A stretch of DNA of 64,000 bases from Solanum dulcamara (GCF_947179165.1 NC_077243.1:4520001-4584000), one strand, 5' to 3'; counted from the stretch's first letter, positions 48,701 to 60,408 are shown. Numbers and translations are program-made. Notes: generated by a model from the letters alone, not told the origin.

Positions 48701-51700
48701 TAGTAGGCGCATTAGCGCACTATAATTTTTTGTGCTCTGATTTCTATTCTTAAATATTACTATCTATTACTTTCTGTACTTTGATTACTTTATTTTATCT
48801 GTGTTGCTTTCATTATTTGTTTTTCCATACCCCTTTGAATTTCTTAGCCTTATCTGACCTCTTTTTATGCTTTTATTGAGCCGAGGGTCTTTCGAAAACA
48901 GTCGTCCTACCTTGGTAGGAGTAAGGTCTGCGTACACTTTACCCTCCCCAGACCCCACGTTATGGGATTCCACTGGGTTGTTGTTGTTGTGGATTAGAAC
49001 CTACTATATATACCTTTTACATCATGCAATAAGTCACATTGAGATTCCTCCAAGTACTTTGTTAATTACTCTAATATTTTCCAAGCTTCTATGACTGCGT
49101 ATCCATTGCTCTGACTAGTGGAGTATTGGTGTCGTTGCAAATTTTTTGAAATGTGTTATGTAGTCGTTTTTGTACAGTCTTAAAGATCTGTTGTTATATG
49201 GTCCCTTTCCTCTGAAATTGCAGCTGAAGGGCAAACCTTTGGCAATAGTGTCTACTGGATACGTTTTGATGAAGAATTTTCAGAAAAGGTAGATTGTGTT
49301 ATCATTTTCTAGTAATTTTGTACAGAAATTTGTGTATTTTCTCTTTTCTGTGCATTTGTATTATTGTATACTAAGATCTTCTATTGTTGCAGAAATTTAA
49401 ATCTTCATATCCTTTTGGCATCAAATACAAGTTCCATCTGGAGGTGTGTACACTTTGTGCCTTCCTATATATCTTAAATGCGTTCTTTAAGCTTATTGCT
49501 AAAGATTTTTAGTGTTTATGTGCTCTTGTTGATTTTTTTTTTGCAAAACATAGATTTTAGCTTCCATTTGAAATCAATTTCATGCCTTTTATTTTCTCAT
49601 TCTTGTCACGACCCAAAAACTGAGGTCATGATGGCACACATCTCAAAATCCAATCTGATGTGTAACCCTAAAAATAAAACTCATACAAGACTCCCAAAGG
49701 AGAAAGTGATGCCACGATTTAAATAAAAAGAAAAAAAAACAATGAAGAAATTATCCCAAAATCTGGTGTCATAAGTATAAAGAGCATCTAATACAAGGTT
49801 CGAATCTGAAGATACAACATAAGTCTCTGAATGGTACAAAAGACTGAAAAATAAAAATAGACTAGTGACGATCCGAATTCTAGGACCTCACCACTAATCT
49901 GAGAATACACAATCCGCTAGAATATTAACTGCCACGTGGGGTACCCCGACTAGTATCTGCATCAAAAAGGGACACAGAAGTAGGGGTGAGTACAATTCAC
50001 ATGTACTCAGTAGGTTTTAGCTGACTGAGTATAAAGAATTAATCAAACCTATGAAATAAACTAAGGAACGCTTCCACCTGCATACAGAAAAATCCCACTT
50101 CGGCATCGGTGCCGCCAGTTTATATATATAGTGGCACGAGTAAAGTAAACCCATAATAACAACTCATAATCACAATTAATCAAATAATTCAAGCAGCACA
50201 AATGTCAATGCAATGCAATATGATGATGCAATGATGTGGTGGTACGGTGGAATCAAGACTGTCGCACAGCCTGTCGTATACACCTGCCGAGCTGTGCTAC
50301 CAAGCAGGACCCATGGGGGTCTCGCAGACCATATACCTCAATCACAATATCTCATTATCCTTGTCACCTCCTCGTGGTCAAGGGATCACAATGCATCCAC
50401 TACCCTGCCGGAAAACTGCCTCGGTCACGGACTCAAGATACAAAGGTTTAAAGGTGTTTCATTTTCTTTCTCAAAAAGAATTTCCATATTTCTCAATTTC
50501 CCATGTTTCATGATATGATGAATGAGGATGAATGCATCAAAACACATATGCATGGAAGTAATAATCAACTCACATGTGTTATAAGGTTCAAAGTTCTCAA
50601 AACTTAACCTACACATGATATTCACCCTCAATAAATAGTAACGGGAAGAACACACTTTCATGTAAATATTCACCCCTTTCTCAACAATATTTCAATACTC
50701 AAGTATGCTCAAAACCCCCAACTCAATCTCTCAAGCGGCATCACAAGTCAAATAATATACTCAAGCCTCTCTCTTAGGCAAATCATAATTCACATGCTCT
50801 CAAAGCAAATAAGATAACAAATAAGACCCCCACACGGGCTATGTAATACAAATAAACCCCGTCACAGCAACACATTAATAAATAAGCCTCCACACGGACA
50901 TCACAATATATATAACATTCTCAACTCATACTACAACCCCATCCCAAAGTCTATAACATATGAATGACTAATTACCCCATCTCAATCTCAAAGAAAGATA
51001 GTCAAACCTACCTCAATTGTCGAAACCGCACTCGAATACCTCCACCGGACAAGCAACTCTCGAATTCAGCGCTCGGAATGACAACCCACTATCAACAATG
51101 AAACATACACGTCACAAGGAGTCCAATGACACCCATATTGATAGGTTTCGAAACCGGAGGTAAAATGATTCAAAAATTAACTATTTTCAAAAAGGGTCAA
51201 ATCTGGAAATTTATTGAACAATCCCATTCTATTGGTAATAAGGAACTCGTGGTTGAAAAACCCATAAAAATAGAGCTCAAAACGAGTTGGAAATCACAAT
51301 TTTCCTTAAATTCGGATTAGGGAAGAAACAAAGATTTTTGGGGTTTGAAACTAAAATTTAAGAGTTAAAATCGTCAAAAACTTAATGAAAAGGAAGGTTT
51401 TAGGTCAAAAATCACTTACCCAACACTTTGCCTCGAAAATCTCTTCTCAAATCACCTCAAGGAGTTCAAGAACTCAAACAAATGATGAAAAATATTGAAA
51501 TGGGAAGAAAAGGGAATTTTCTGCCCAAAAAATTACTGTTCACGCGTGTTACTGTTCATGCGTGTTACTGTTCATGCGTGTTTTGTACAAATTTTCAAAA
51601 ATTAGCCTCAAGGTCATTACAATTCTATAGCTAGTTTAAGCATGCACATTTTTCAATTTTGCTTTACGCGTTTAGAATAATGCACATTGAAGGATTTTTA

Positions 51701-53439
51701 TATGTCCTTTTGATTTAGCCTCCACAATTGGCAAGTTAGCAGAGACTAAATGAGTGTTTTATTCTATTTTTATGGATTTGCATGCGCTATGGATGAAACC
51801 AAACACTATTTTCCGGACTCAATAGGTGAGGAATTCCTGTCTTAACATGACTTATATATAAAGATTATATGTACTATGCTTGGTAGTTGGGATCTTATCA
51901 TCCTCCTACTAAATTCTGAAAATCAAGTTAGGGTCCTGATTGAATATCCTTTGATTGCGAATAGGTGTGAATAATGTGATTTTTCTTCTTATCAACAATT
52001 AAACAATTAAGATTCGGGTTGTAGGATGCTATTGACTGCCCCGAATGGATTGTCCCTTTCCACGTCTTCAAGGCATTGGCTGAAGAGGTATTAGTGTCTT
52101 TGCCCTCTGTTTATAGTTTGGATATATTCTGAACCCGCTTTCATTTTCTTTCTGACTTTATATAGATCCCTTTTTCTTTAATATAGATTCTCTTTTATAT
52201 TGTGGAGGTGGCATTTTTCTTGATTAAGAGCACTCTAATACTAGTTATGAGTCACAAATAAAGGGAGTATATTACACATTTCACAAATCCTTCTAGTAAG
52301 TTGGAGATATTTTATGTATAGTATACGAGGCATAGTTATTGATATCTAAAGGATTGCCACCTAGGAAGACATCCTTGTTAGCATTCAGGAATACCATGGC
52401 ATGCAGTTGTTTCTCGCCTTTTTGGTTTGTTCTGACAGTTGAATTTCCTTTTGTCAAATGCAGTATGACTTTGAGCTAGTTTTTGTGAAGAATAACCACA
52501 TATTTGTAGACGAATACATGAAGAAACCAGAATTCATTGAACTTATGAGGAGGCTCGGTGCATTAGGTGATGGGAACCAAGACCGAAGTAAGTTTAGTTC
52601 TTTGGTTGCTGAATGTTACGCTTTGATGTTTCATTGAAAGTAATGTTGTGATATTTGAATCAAATAATTCGATGCCTTATTTTATATGTTTCCCCTAGCT
52701 TGTGTTCTGACTTGTGTTGATAACAACAGGTACTCTATCACCAGATGAATGGGAGGTAGCTTACCTTTATTTGACATTTGTTCTGAGAAAGGTACTCATA
52801 CAACTAATTCATTTTTTAATATTACCATTGTTTCTTAAACAGTAATCCATGAGCCGAACTAGAGGGCCTTGACCAGCATCCACAACAGCATGTCCCTGTC
52901 GAATGAACCCTTATCCCTTTAACCAAGTCGTACAGAGGTGGGACTAGGGCTCATTGGGAAGAAATATTACATGCAGCTTGTAGAGCACATGTAAGGCACA
53001 ATCAGGTTGCTCATTTGAAGCTTATGGGTTTTGTTTTCGAGCTCTTTCAAATTATTGGTTCTAAATTAATAATGTGTACATATTAAATGGATTTAAGACA
53101 ACTACAGTGTGTGGACTAAGGTTACAGGGTTCTGCCGAACTCCTAACTTGGTCTCTAGCTCTGCCTCTATTGTCATAGTCTTGGTACCATATTAGGCACC
53201 AATATGTGTCAACACAACAATGACAAATAAAATCAATTATTTCATATATGATAGCCTATGATAAGAGCCTTTTGCATGGACAGTGGCATTGGCTATATAT
53301 AGTGATTGTGATCTTGGCTAAAATCTTGTTTATTGTGCAGCGAGGGCAACCAGATCAAACACAGAGAAATCCTAGACGAGACAAAGGCAAGATGCATTTG
53401 ACAAAAGACGATATCGAGAATGTTAATGATGCAGTGTAG
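42790..53439 (+). CDS. mRNA cap guanine-N7 methyltransferase
   Basis: Thirteen exons: 42790-42868, 43916-44055, 44129-44197, 44312-44383, 45342-45443, 45698-45754, 46354-46492, 49224-49288, 49393-49443, 52025-52087, 52464-52587, 52730-52791, 53341-53439. All phases join to a 373-residue protein, the length of Arabidopsis At3g20650 (about 370). It methylates the N7 of the cap guanosine of nascent mRNA in the nucleus using SAM. Visible: a Ser-rich head; ARKVADHYS and [15 protein letters not shown] (cap/SAM entry); motif [16 protein letters not shown] from residue 89; GIDIAD; the QFAMHYSW motif at 173-180; [16 protein letters not shown]; a basic tail. Introns 7 and 9 are swollen by a LINE and a solo LTR. 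I see no broken exon. Confidence 0.95.
44440..44765. repeat. Two diverged tandem copies of a 'gtcccacattgg' repeat
   Basis: Copy one (about 44440-44580) and copy two (about 44630-44765) share GTTAGAGTCC(C)GCATTGG/CACATTGA, 'ggtctgttta(g/t)atgg', 'gagct(c/a)gcttttggg(a/g)ttgagtta' and 'ccaagtg..atatctttacac'. It is a widespread plant dispersed repeat, probably of LTR origin, inside intron 4 of the cap methyltransferase. Confidence 0.65.
47012..47304. mobile_element. MITE with CTGTTTG(A/G)CCAAGCTT ends
   Basis: The left end CTGTTTGACCAAGCTT and right end AAGCTTGGCCAAACAG form an inverted repeat around a 293-bp AT-rich non-coding interior that contains many AAGTACTTTT-like words. The target duplication is not clear. 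It lies in intron 7 of the cap methyltransferase, just upstream of a LINE. Confidence 0.65.
47520..48990 (+). mobile_element. 5'-truncated RTE-like LINE
   Basis: It starts inside the reverse transcriptase ([10 protein letters not shown]), runs through [32 protein letters not shown] and the catalytic LFADDIVL (near 47910), then the C-terminal part to a stop near 48672, a 3' UTR and the TTG-repeat tail. A small deletion near 47730, a stop near 47902 and two frameshifts near 48215 and 48430 break it. It is better preserved than the 3046-6493 copy. It lies in intron 7 of the cap methyltransferase in the gene's own orientation. A target duplication was not found. Confidence 0.9.
49604..51621. mobile_element. 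Solo LTR (gypsy-like), about 2.0 kb
   Basis: It begins TGTCACGACC and ends GGTCATTACA, an imperfect inverted pair with the TG..CA ends of LTRs. It is flanked by a perfect 5-bp duplication ATTCT at 49599-49603 and 51622-51626. No pol domain or second LTR is present, so it is a solo LTR left by recombination, or a non-coding element of the same form. The end motif TGTNACGACC is one I associate with large plant Ty3/gypsy LTRs. It fills most of intron 9 of the cap methyltransferase. Confidence 0.8.
51533..51580. repeat. Three tandem 16-bp units
   Basis: TTACTGTTCACGCGTG, then twice TTACTGTTCATGCGTG, joined head to tail near the right end of the solo LTR. Only one base differs among units. Confidence 0.95.
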
Positions 53440-55106
53440 TGCCTTGCTCCAACCTCTGAACCTGGAAATACTGTTATGGCATATGAGGAATTATCTGAAA
53501 GGAAGAGTAACAACAGTCAACAAAATGTGCCCCTTTCGAGTCGGATAAATCGAATTGCTAATCAATTTTGCAGAATAAAGACTTTTAAGTTTGGAGCTAA
53601 TCATTTGTTACAACTTCACCTTGCTATAAAACTCCAGCATAAAAGTAAGCCAGGATGTAGTTAAAAGAAACCAATGCAATGTGTGTTCACTTGCAACTAC
53701 TTACCTTGTAAATTTTGTGTACCATTATAAATTAAAAGAGAAGTAAAATAGGCAAAAGTTTCTATTGTATCAAAATCAAATTGTTTCTAAGATAGAGACA
53801 ATTGACACTGATGTCGAGATCAAATATGTGTTGCTTGATTACTTATTTTTCATTGCACGTGAGGAGAACGGTTTTAGACTTTGTAATAAGTTATTGGTTT
53901 GACAATTTAGGTAACTGTTTTGATTTTATTTCTTTTATATAGATTTATCGATTCTGAGGTGCAGTTTGGCCACAAATATTTTTGAGAAAAATTTAGAAAA
54001 TTAGTGTTTGGCTACATAACTTGGCAAATACCACGGGTTCTACAAAAAAAATTAGTATTTGGGCCAAGTTTTAATATTTGGGAATTTTAAAAATAAAAAT
54101 AAAATTACCTCAAATTTTTATATTTTATAAAATCACTCATTATTTATTAATCCGAATTAATATTTATCTACTAACTTACTCCATTAACGTTGCGAATCAA
54201 CACCATTAAATAATATCTCTATCTATTAATAAAAGAATAGTTTGTTACTACCCCTCTGAAAAAGAATAGCTTGAGTGACAAGATTGGAAAAAATTAACAA
54301 TTTGTTTTTGATGAGATTAATGTATCTCTTGTCCATATTGTTATTTTATTGTTGGTGATTGTTATCAATTATGTTATAAGTTTTTTTTAACGAAACATGT
54401 TCATTATAAAATGATAGTATAAATTTATGTGTATTTTTAATATTTTTTAAAACTTACGGGTATAAAATAATTTTTTTTAAAATAATCAAATATTCTTGGA
54501 AAAACCTGTGATCAAACTCATGGTGAAATTTCACCAAAATTTCACTCAAAAAAACTTTCTAAGAATATTTTGGGAATTTGGGTCAAACGTTAGCTTAACA
54601 GTTTGAGATTTTTTTTAGGAAAAAATACACTTAATAGACAATTTGTGAAACTATTTACCCAAATTGGATCCAACCCAAATTTATTTACTTTTAATAGACT
54701 CATGATTCAAAATACTCTAATGTTATCAAAGAGGAACAAGGAAAATACTCTGATGATATCAAACAATTTATCAAATAGTTTCTTTTTGATACCATTAGAG
54801 TATAATAATTTTTTTTTTTTTTGGAGTATAACAATAATTATCTCTTTTTTAATGGATTAAGCAATAATCCAATAATAAAAATAAATTATATTTATACGAT
54901 TTGATATATAGATTTCTTGACTTAGATTTTAGTTTTATAGTTCCATTTTTTACTCTCAAAACTCTGGGTTATTATGGTGACTAGAGGGACCCAACGGTAA
55001 CGAATGGCAACGAATCATATCCTTATCCCGCGGATTACACACTATCGTCTATCAATTACCTTCCGACACAGCACGAAATTTAGCTCTAAACTAAACTGCA
55101 ACTATT
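53440..55106. other. Intergenic region between cap methyltransferase and CHLM
   Basis: The 3' UTR of the cap methyltransferase probably ends within 53440-53800. A MITE-like block follows (53960-54595), then an AT-rich stretch with a T14 run near 54809. CHLM promoter sequence lies in the last 150 bp before 55107. No further gene is seen. Confidence 0.6.
53960..54595. mobile_element. Probable MITE
   Basis: The left end GCAGTTTGGCCACAAATATT and the right end, complemented, ACGTTTGACCCAAATTCCCA are similar, and both continue into 'aaaatattctt/aaatttag'-like blocks. The interior is AT-rich and non-coding. Exact ends and duplication are not resolved. Confidence 0.4.
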
Positions 55107-57258
55107 ATGGCTTTCTCTTCGCCGCTATTTTCTCCAGTTAACTTCACCTTAAACCCAAACCCCCAACTCCATCATCCTAAATGCACAAAGCCAAACAACC
55201 GCCGGAGCTTCTCCACCGTCTGCGCCATTCCCCCGCTCTCCACCGCCACCGACATCTCGGCGGTCACCGGTCCATTGGACGGAACTACTCTCGCCGTACT
55301 CGGTGGTAGTTCCGTGGCGGCACTCGCTGCTATTCTCTCGCTCGCCGACCCTGAGCGCCGGCGGCAGCTTCAGGCGGAGGAGGTCGGCGGAGGTGATAAG
55401 GAGGTGGTGAGAGAGTATTTCAATAACAATGGGTTCCAGAGGTGGAAGAAGATATATGGTGATACGGATGATGTGAATAAAGTGCAGTTGGATATAAGAT
55501 TGGGACATTCAAAAACTGTTGAGAATGTGATGAAAATGTTGACTGAAGAGGGATCTCTACAGGGAGTTACTGTATGCGACGCCGGTTGTGGGACTGGTTG
55601 TTTATCAATTCCGTTAGCTAAAGAAGGTGCTATTGTATCAGCTAGTGATATTTCAGCTTCCATGGTCGCTGAAGCCCAAAAACAGGTGATCTTTTGTCCA
55701 ATAAATATCTTTTTTTTTTCCGAGCTTATTTGTTAGATAATTGTTGCAGATTCAAAATTTTATGACTGTGGATGGGTAGATTACCTCATAGTTGATTTAT
55801 TATAAGTAACCCGTTTGGATGGGCTTTAAGTTGGTCAAACCAACTTATAAGCAACGTTTTTGATTAATGCTTAAGTCATAAAGTTCTCAAATTCAGTCAA
55901 AAATGAAATTTCTAACTTTTTTTTCTATAAGTGCTTAAAGCCATTTTGTTAGATCATGGAAATTACTTTTATATCCTTATATTTTAACTAAGTTCACAAA
56001 CTACCATTTTTATTCTTTTAACCCTAAAATTCATACACTTATTTTTAACATAAGCATTTTTATCCAAACACTCAACTGCTTATTTATAAAAATAACTTTC
56101 GGCACTTCAAAGTTCTAAAAGCACTTCATACATAAAAGTTACTTTTTTTAAGCCCATCCAAACGGCCTCAAGTACTCCAATACAACAACATAACCAGCGT
56201 AGTCACACAGAATGAGACATGGGCAGGGTAGAGTGTACGCAGATCTTACCTTTAGGTGGATATGTTTTTTCAGATAGACCCTTGGTTCAAGGGATTATGA
56301 GTACTCCAATAATCTTAAGAAAATTTCCATATATATTTTAAATATACTCCCTCCGTCTCATTGTTTGATTGGGTATCAAGTTTAGAGGGAAAGAAAAATA
56401 TTTAAACTTTGATCTAAAACAAGTAAAACAGAAAGTTTAAAATTAAATTGCTTCTAAATATAGAAAGGTGACATTGGGACAAACTAAAAAGGAAAGTGTC
56501 CTGTATAAATTAGGACAGAGAGAGTAGTTTGAGTCGAAGGTCCAGAGAGTTGGATCTGCCTTACTGCCTATGCTGTTGCATAACATTTTGAGTAGTGGTG
56601 GAATAAGAAATTTATTTATGCTTCTCTTAGGTTGAACAAACTAAATTACAGCGTTGGAAATGCAATATCTTAGCTCGTGCGTTTTCTTTTCACCGGCAGC
56701 TTTTGTATTATCTTTGGAGTGTATCTTAGATTTCAAGATGAGCCCTGGATTCGTCTTAAAGAGAGAAACTTGTTTTTGAAGTATAATTGGTATTAGGATT
56801 ATGGCTTTTTTGGAGTTGAGAGCTGAACAAAACTTCTAATTTTAATGAAGGCACAAGAGGAGTTGTCCAAGGCTAAGGATGACCAGTCCCCGGCACCAGT
56901 AATGCCAAAATTTGAAGTGAGGGACTTGGAGAGTTTGGATGGGAAGTATGACACTGTGGTTTGCTTAGATGTTATGATACATTACCCACAAAGTAAGGCT
57001 GATGGTATGATTGCTCATCTTGCGTCATTGGCTGAGAATCGTTTGATCCTGAGCTTTGCCCCGAAGACATTCTATTATGATTTGTTAAAAAGAATTGGAG
57101 AGTTGTTCCCTGGACCTTCAAAGGCTACACGAGCATACCTACATGCAGAGGCTGATGTGGAGAGGGCACTGCAAAAAGCTGGGTGGAAGATAAAGAAGAG
57201 AGGCTTGATTGCCACACAATTTTACTTTGCAAAGCTTATTGAAGCCGTCCCTGCTTAG
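55107..57258 (+). CDS. CHLM: Magnesium-protoporphyrin IX methyltransferase
   Basis: Two exons, 55107-55685 and 56851-57258, give 328 residues. CHLM transfers a methyl group from SAM to Mg-protoporphyrin IX, between Mg-chelatase and the cyclase in chlorophyll synthesis, in plastid membranes. Visible: a Ser/Pro/Asn-rich plastid transit peptide (about 1-45), a hydrophobic stretch at about 60-80, the VREYFNNNGFQRWKKIYG signature (100-118), SAM motif I VCDAGCGTG at 156-164 with acidic D181, then in exon 2 YDTVVCLDVMIHYPQ, SFAPKTFYYD and a C-terminus ending EAVPA. The frame joins EAQKQ to AQEELSK. An ATG just before the acceptor could mislead automatic calls into a separate 137-residue gene. The intron carries three transposon fragments. 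Confidence 0.97.
55807..56169. mobile_element. MITE, family member A, in the CHLM intron
   Basis: Ends CCCGTTTGGATGGGCTT and AAGCCCATCCAAACGG are an inverted repeat. The interior is over 80% alike by eye to the element at 61917-62287. A possible 3-bp duplication AAG flanks it (55804-55806 and 56170-56172). Confidence 0.75.
56183..56296 (-). mobile_element. LINE/SINE 3'-tail fragment
   Basis: Read on the minus strand: the 'gggtctatctg' block, 'taaggtaagatctgcg', 'tacactctaccctgccc' and an ACAAC-derived TTG end. It is a diverged copy of the tail at 48880-48990. It begins only about a dozen bases after the MITE. Confidence 0.65.
56347..56524. mobile_element. Stowaway MITE in the CHLM intron
   Basis: CTCCCTCCGTCTCATTGTTTG at the left and a complementary 'aaattaggacagagagag' at the right, with TA on each side (56345-56346, 56525-56526). 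At 178 bp and AT-rich, this is the classic plant Stowaway form. Confidence 0.8.
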
Positions 57259-58239
57259 GATTGAAAGGCAAGTGAGATCTCATTTGCTTGGCCATGTTTC
57301 TTCACTGCTGGTTAGATATTAGGAAGTCTGTTGAGTGTTTATTATGAATGCCTTATCCTCAGTTTCTAACTTGTATAATAGTTTACAATGTATCTGAATT
57401 TTGCTTCTGACTTGGAAAAATTTTGTCGATATTATTAATATATCATGAAATGTAAATTTAATCATCATTTGGTGGCTTTGATTCATTCGTTTTTGTCCTT
57501 AACTTTTCTGGTTTCCTGCCAGCAGCTCCGCCACATTTTCTCCTCAAATAATGCTTGATTGTTGTGAAATCCATTCCTTCATTTTCTTTAAGTCATGAAA
57601 ACTATAAGATAGTGCTATACTGCTCTTAATCGAATGACATTAAGCATTTGGTATCAAAAATGGAGATAATGTCATATAAATTGGAGTAAACAGAGTAGAA
57701 TTCACTATTAAGTAATCCAGTTTAGAGATGAGGTTTGAACCTGTGAATTCTCTAGGGAAGCTTTTCAAACATAGCCTCTCCCCCTATGATTTAATTTTAA
57801 GAAATGGATACTTGTCTGTGAGTTTCTAATGGTCTTATTGAGGACCACTTAGCCTTTCTTATGGCATATCGTTCATCTTGTTTATTTCTAGTACAAGCTC
57901 AAGTAAGAAGAAAAAGCAAAGAATTACATCAGTTATCTTGCTAAGTGTTTGCTTTTCATGTCATTATCATCAGTTTTTCAGATAGACTGGCGCTAGTTGA
58001 ATTCATTGCTGAAGAGACCGACATTCATAGTCGAAGGCAGATGTAAATAAAATCTTATGGTTGTCAAAAAGATTTGAAGATTCAGAACCAAGTACCGGCA
58101 ACTAACTAGACTTCATAATCACTGTCAAGAACAATGATAGTCGATAAATAATCAAAACCTACTTCTTAGTTCATCAAAAACAAAAATAAATAAAAACCTA
58201 CTATTAAATGGGCATCATCTTAGAATGTGTCTTTATCCA
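57259..58239. other. Convergent intergenic region CHLM / ASR3-like
   Basis: 3' UTRs of CHLM (plus) and of the trihelix gene (minus) face each other. No other feature is recognised. Confidence 0.6.
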
Positions 58240-59433
58240 TTACATCTTATCAGCAACTCTTGATACTGCATCAGCTACCTTATTAAGAGTAGCAATCAAG
58301 CTATCAGTGTGTTCCTTCTGCTGCTCCCTGTCCCGTTGACGATTTTCCATTTGAGCATCAAGTTGTGAATGAAGCATGTTGGTGTTTCGCTCCAGAGTTT
58401 TCAGCAGTTTATATCCCAGATTACTATCAATACAACCATCTGGTGATAGTCTTCTTCTCTTCACTTTGTCCTGAAACATGGGGCTATTCCAGAAATCTGA
58501 TCCAGGCTGTTCTCCTTCAGCTGTACCTGAGAACAATACAGAGGAATGTACTTTACTGTTTCAATCTTTACCGTGTAGCACAACCTTTATAGAAGATCGT
58601 GCTAACATAATGATACAACAACAGGGCAATTCTCATCACAAAGTTGTTTCCAATAATCACAGATAAGTTCTGATGATAAAAAGTTAACTAACTTCTGTGC
58701 TGAGGTTTTGGTTGAGAGAAAAGTAAGTTTTGAAGGACACGTTACCTGATCTAGGCGTTGGAGAGGGAGTGGACTTGACTTTTTTATCTTTGACGATGTG
58801 TTCCTTCAGTGGGTTGCTTCCAACTTCCTCCGCTGCTGGAGGCATAACATCATCTTCCATAGTATATTCCCCGGTATGAGAAACATTGTCATTCTCTTCC
58901 TCTCCTTCTTCCTCATCCTCTTCTTCGACTATTTCTATACCATAGTCAAGTTTTTCATCTGTGGTTATGGTTACTAGAGCTAGTTGGTATGCTTCTGCTG
59001 TGAATTCCTTCCCATCCAAGACATTGTAGACTTCTCTGTCAAAAGAACCTGGTAGCCTTTTCTCTCGCCTGAGATCGTTACTAATAATCCAATAAGATTG
59101 ATTGCTTCCATTTGCCTGTGTCTCCCATGTTTTAATTTTCTTGAAGTCACTGATCATGTTGCTCCAACGTTTTCTGCATTGAACAGGTCCTCTATCTGCT
59201 CCATGTTGTCTGCAGTAAGATGAGACCGAGTCCCATTTAGGTTCCGGCTTGTCTGATCCGAAAACAGAAGAGGATTTACGCCCCCTATGAGCTCTTTCCT
59301 CTGCAATCTTTTTCCCTTGTATGAGAACAAGCGTCTCTTGCCTGGTCCATCGCGAGTGTCTTGGTGTCTTACTTTTGCCATCTTCAGTCGGTTTTTGCTG
59401 TCCATCAGCTAATGTTGCGGTGTTCTCATTCAT
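58240..59433 (-). CDS. Trihelix transcription factor, ASR3-like
   Basis: Two exons, 59433-58746 and 58526-58240, join in frame (PRS-G-TAEGEQ) to 324 residues; Arabidopsis ASR3 is of similar size. The trihelix DNA-binding domain at about 25-125 carries its three tryptophans W29, W67 and W90 (RWTRQETLVLIQGKK, WDSVSSYC, CRKRWSN), with the amphipathic fourth helix YWIISNDLRREK. An acidic run (about 170-186), a basic KRRR patch before LSPDG, and a C-terminal coiled coil rich in Gln/Glu ending VADAVSRVADKM follow. The SH4-like clade includes ASR3, a repressor of immune genes. The EAR motif I recall in ASR3 (LxLxL) seems reduced here to LALVT. DNA target unknown. Confidence 0.92.
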
Positions 59434-60333
59434 CTCTGTTTAGCCTAATGTCATTGCGTTTTGCTGCAGAGGTCAATCAGGAAGACAATATAAAGATCTC
59501 TGTGGATAGTCTACTGATGGTCTTGTACATTGTCGGAGGATATTACTTGGTTTTTTTATCAAGTTGATTAGTGATTGACTTCCAAAGAAAGGCATGTATT
59601 CTTTCTTTGGGCATTGAATTTTAAAGGCTTTCTTGTTCAAGCACAGGAGTTTCTAAGAGGGTGGGATACTCCTTAATTTTTCAGATTTTCTTCAAGTACA
59701 TTTATGCTGTCTAATTTCAAATGCCCAATATATGTTACATTCAAAACTATACAGCTTTGCTTGATTCTCTCATTGAAGATGTTGCCATATCTGAAAAGGG
59801 AGAGTGACCAAATACTGGTGCTCTATTTATTGCCTAAACGTTTAAGGCATCTGTTTAAAAGGTGTGTTCACCCTCTGCCCTGGGTTACTAAAATTTACAA
59901 GTAACTGATGCTACTAAATAATGAAGTTTACCTAATAAAGTGGGATTGATATAACCCAAGTCACTTTCCTTATAATGGTATATTTTACACTTCTTGATTG
60001 TGATTGAAAATATTTTCCAAAAGATTAATAATGTTGCTCCCTCGAGAAATGAAAATTGACGAGTATTTTCTTTGTTGGTATAACTTTTAAAAATTTATCT
60101 TTTTTTCATTGAACTTATTAGATAGGTACATTCCAAGCATATGCTATTCTTTGTTATTTTGGCAAACGATTGATTTATTTAAAACCAAATTAGAGCAGTG
60201 ATTTTGCATAAATTATTTTCTTAAAATAAATAACCGATCAAAGCACATGGTTTGTTTTTGATGTTTACACTTAGCTATCTACAAAATTGTGTTCAGAAAG
60301 AATGCAAAAATGAAAGTGAGTTACGTGAATGTA
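59434..60333. other. Promoter side of the trihelix gene and spacer to U1
   Basis: AT-rich with only chance open frames. It should contain the trihelix gene's promoter next to 59434. I recognise no repeat. Confidence 0.55.
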
Positions 60334-60344
60334 GTCCCACATCG
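60334..60344 (+). promoter_or_regulatory. Plant snRNA upstream sequence element (USE)
   Basis: GTCCCACATCG is an exact match to the plant USE consensus RTCCCACATCG, 65-75 bp before the U1 start. The 33-bp gap to the TATA box is the spacing of Pol II-transcribed plant snRNA genes (Pol III genes have about 10 bp less). Confidence 0.93.
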
Positions 60345-60377
60345 GCTGAGGCAAAGAGAGACATAGAGCTGGAGTAA

Positions 60378-60385
60378 TATAAAAT
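60378..60385 (+). promoter_or_regulatory. TATA box of the U1 gene
   Basis: TATAAAAT about 30 bp before the U1 5' end, in the fixed place expected for plant snRNA genes. Confidence 0.9.
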
Positions 60386-60408
60386 AAAAGGAAGGAACAA
60401 CGTTACAC

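Noticed and set aside
50213..50518. Cluster of overlapping 70-100-codon open frames within intron 9
   Set aside because: Three overlapping frames without recognisable domains lie inside the solo LTR. They look like non-coding LTR sequence.
56845..57258. A separate 137-residue methyltransferase gene starting with MKAQEELS
   Set aside because: It is exon 2 of CHLM. The ATG lies in the last bases of the intron, and splicing at 56851 joins in frame with exon 1 to give the family-length protein.
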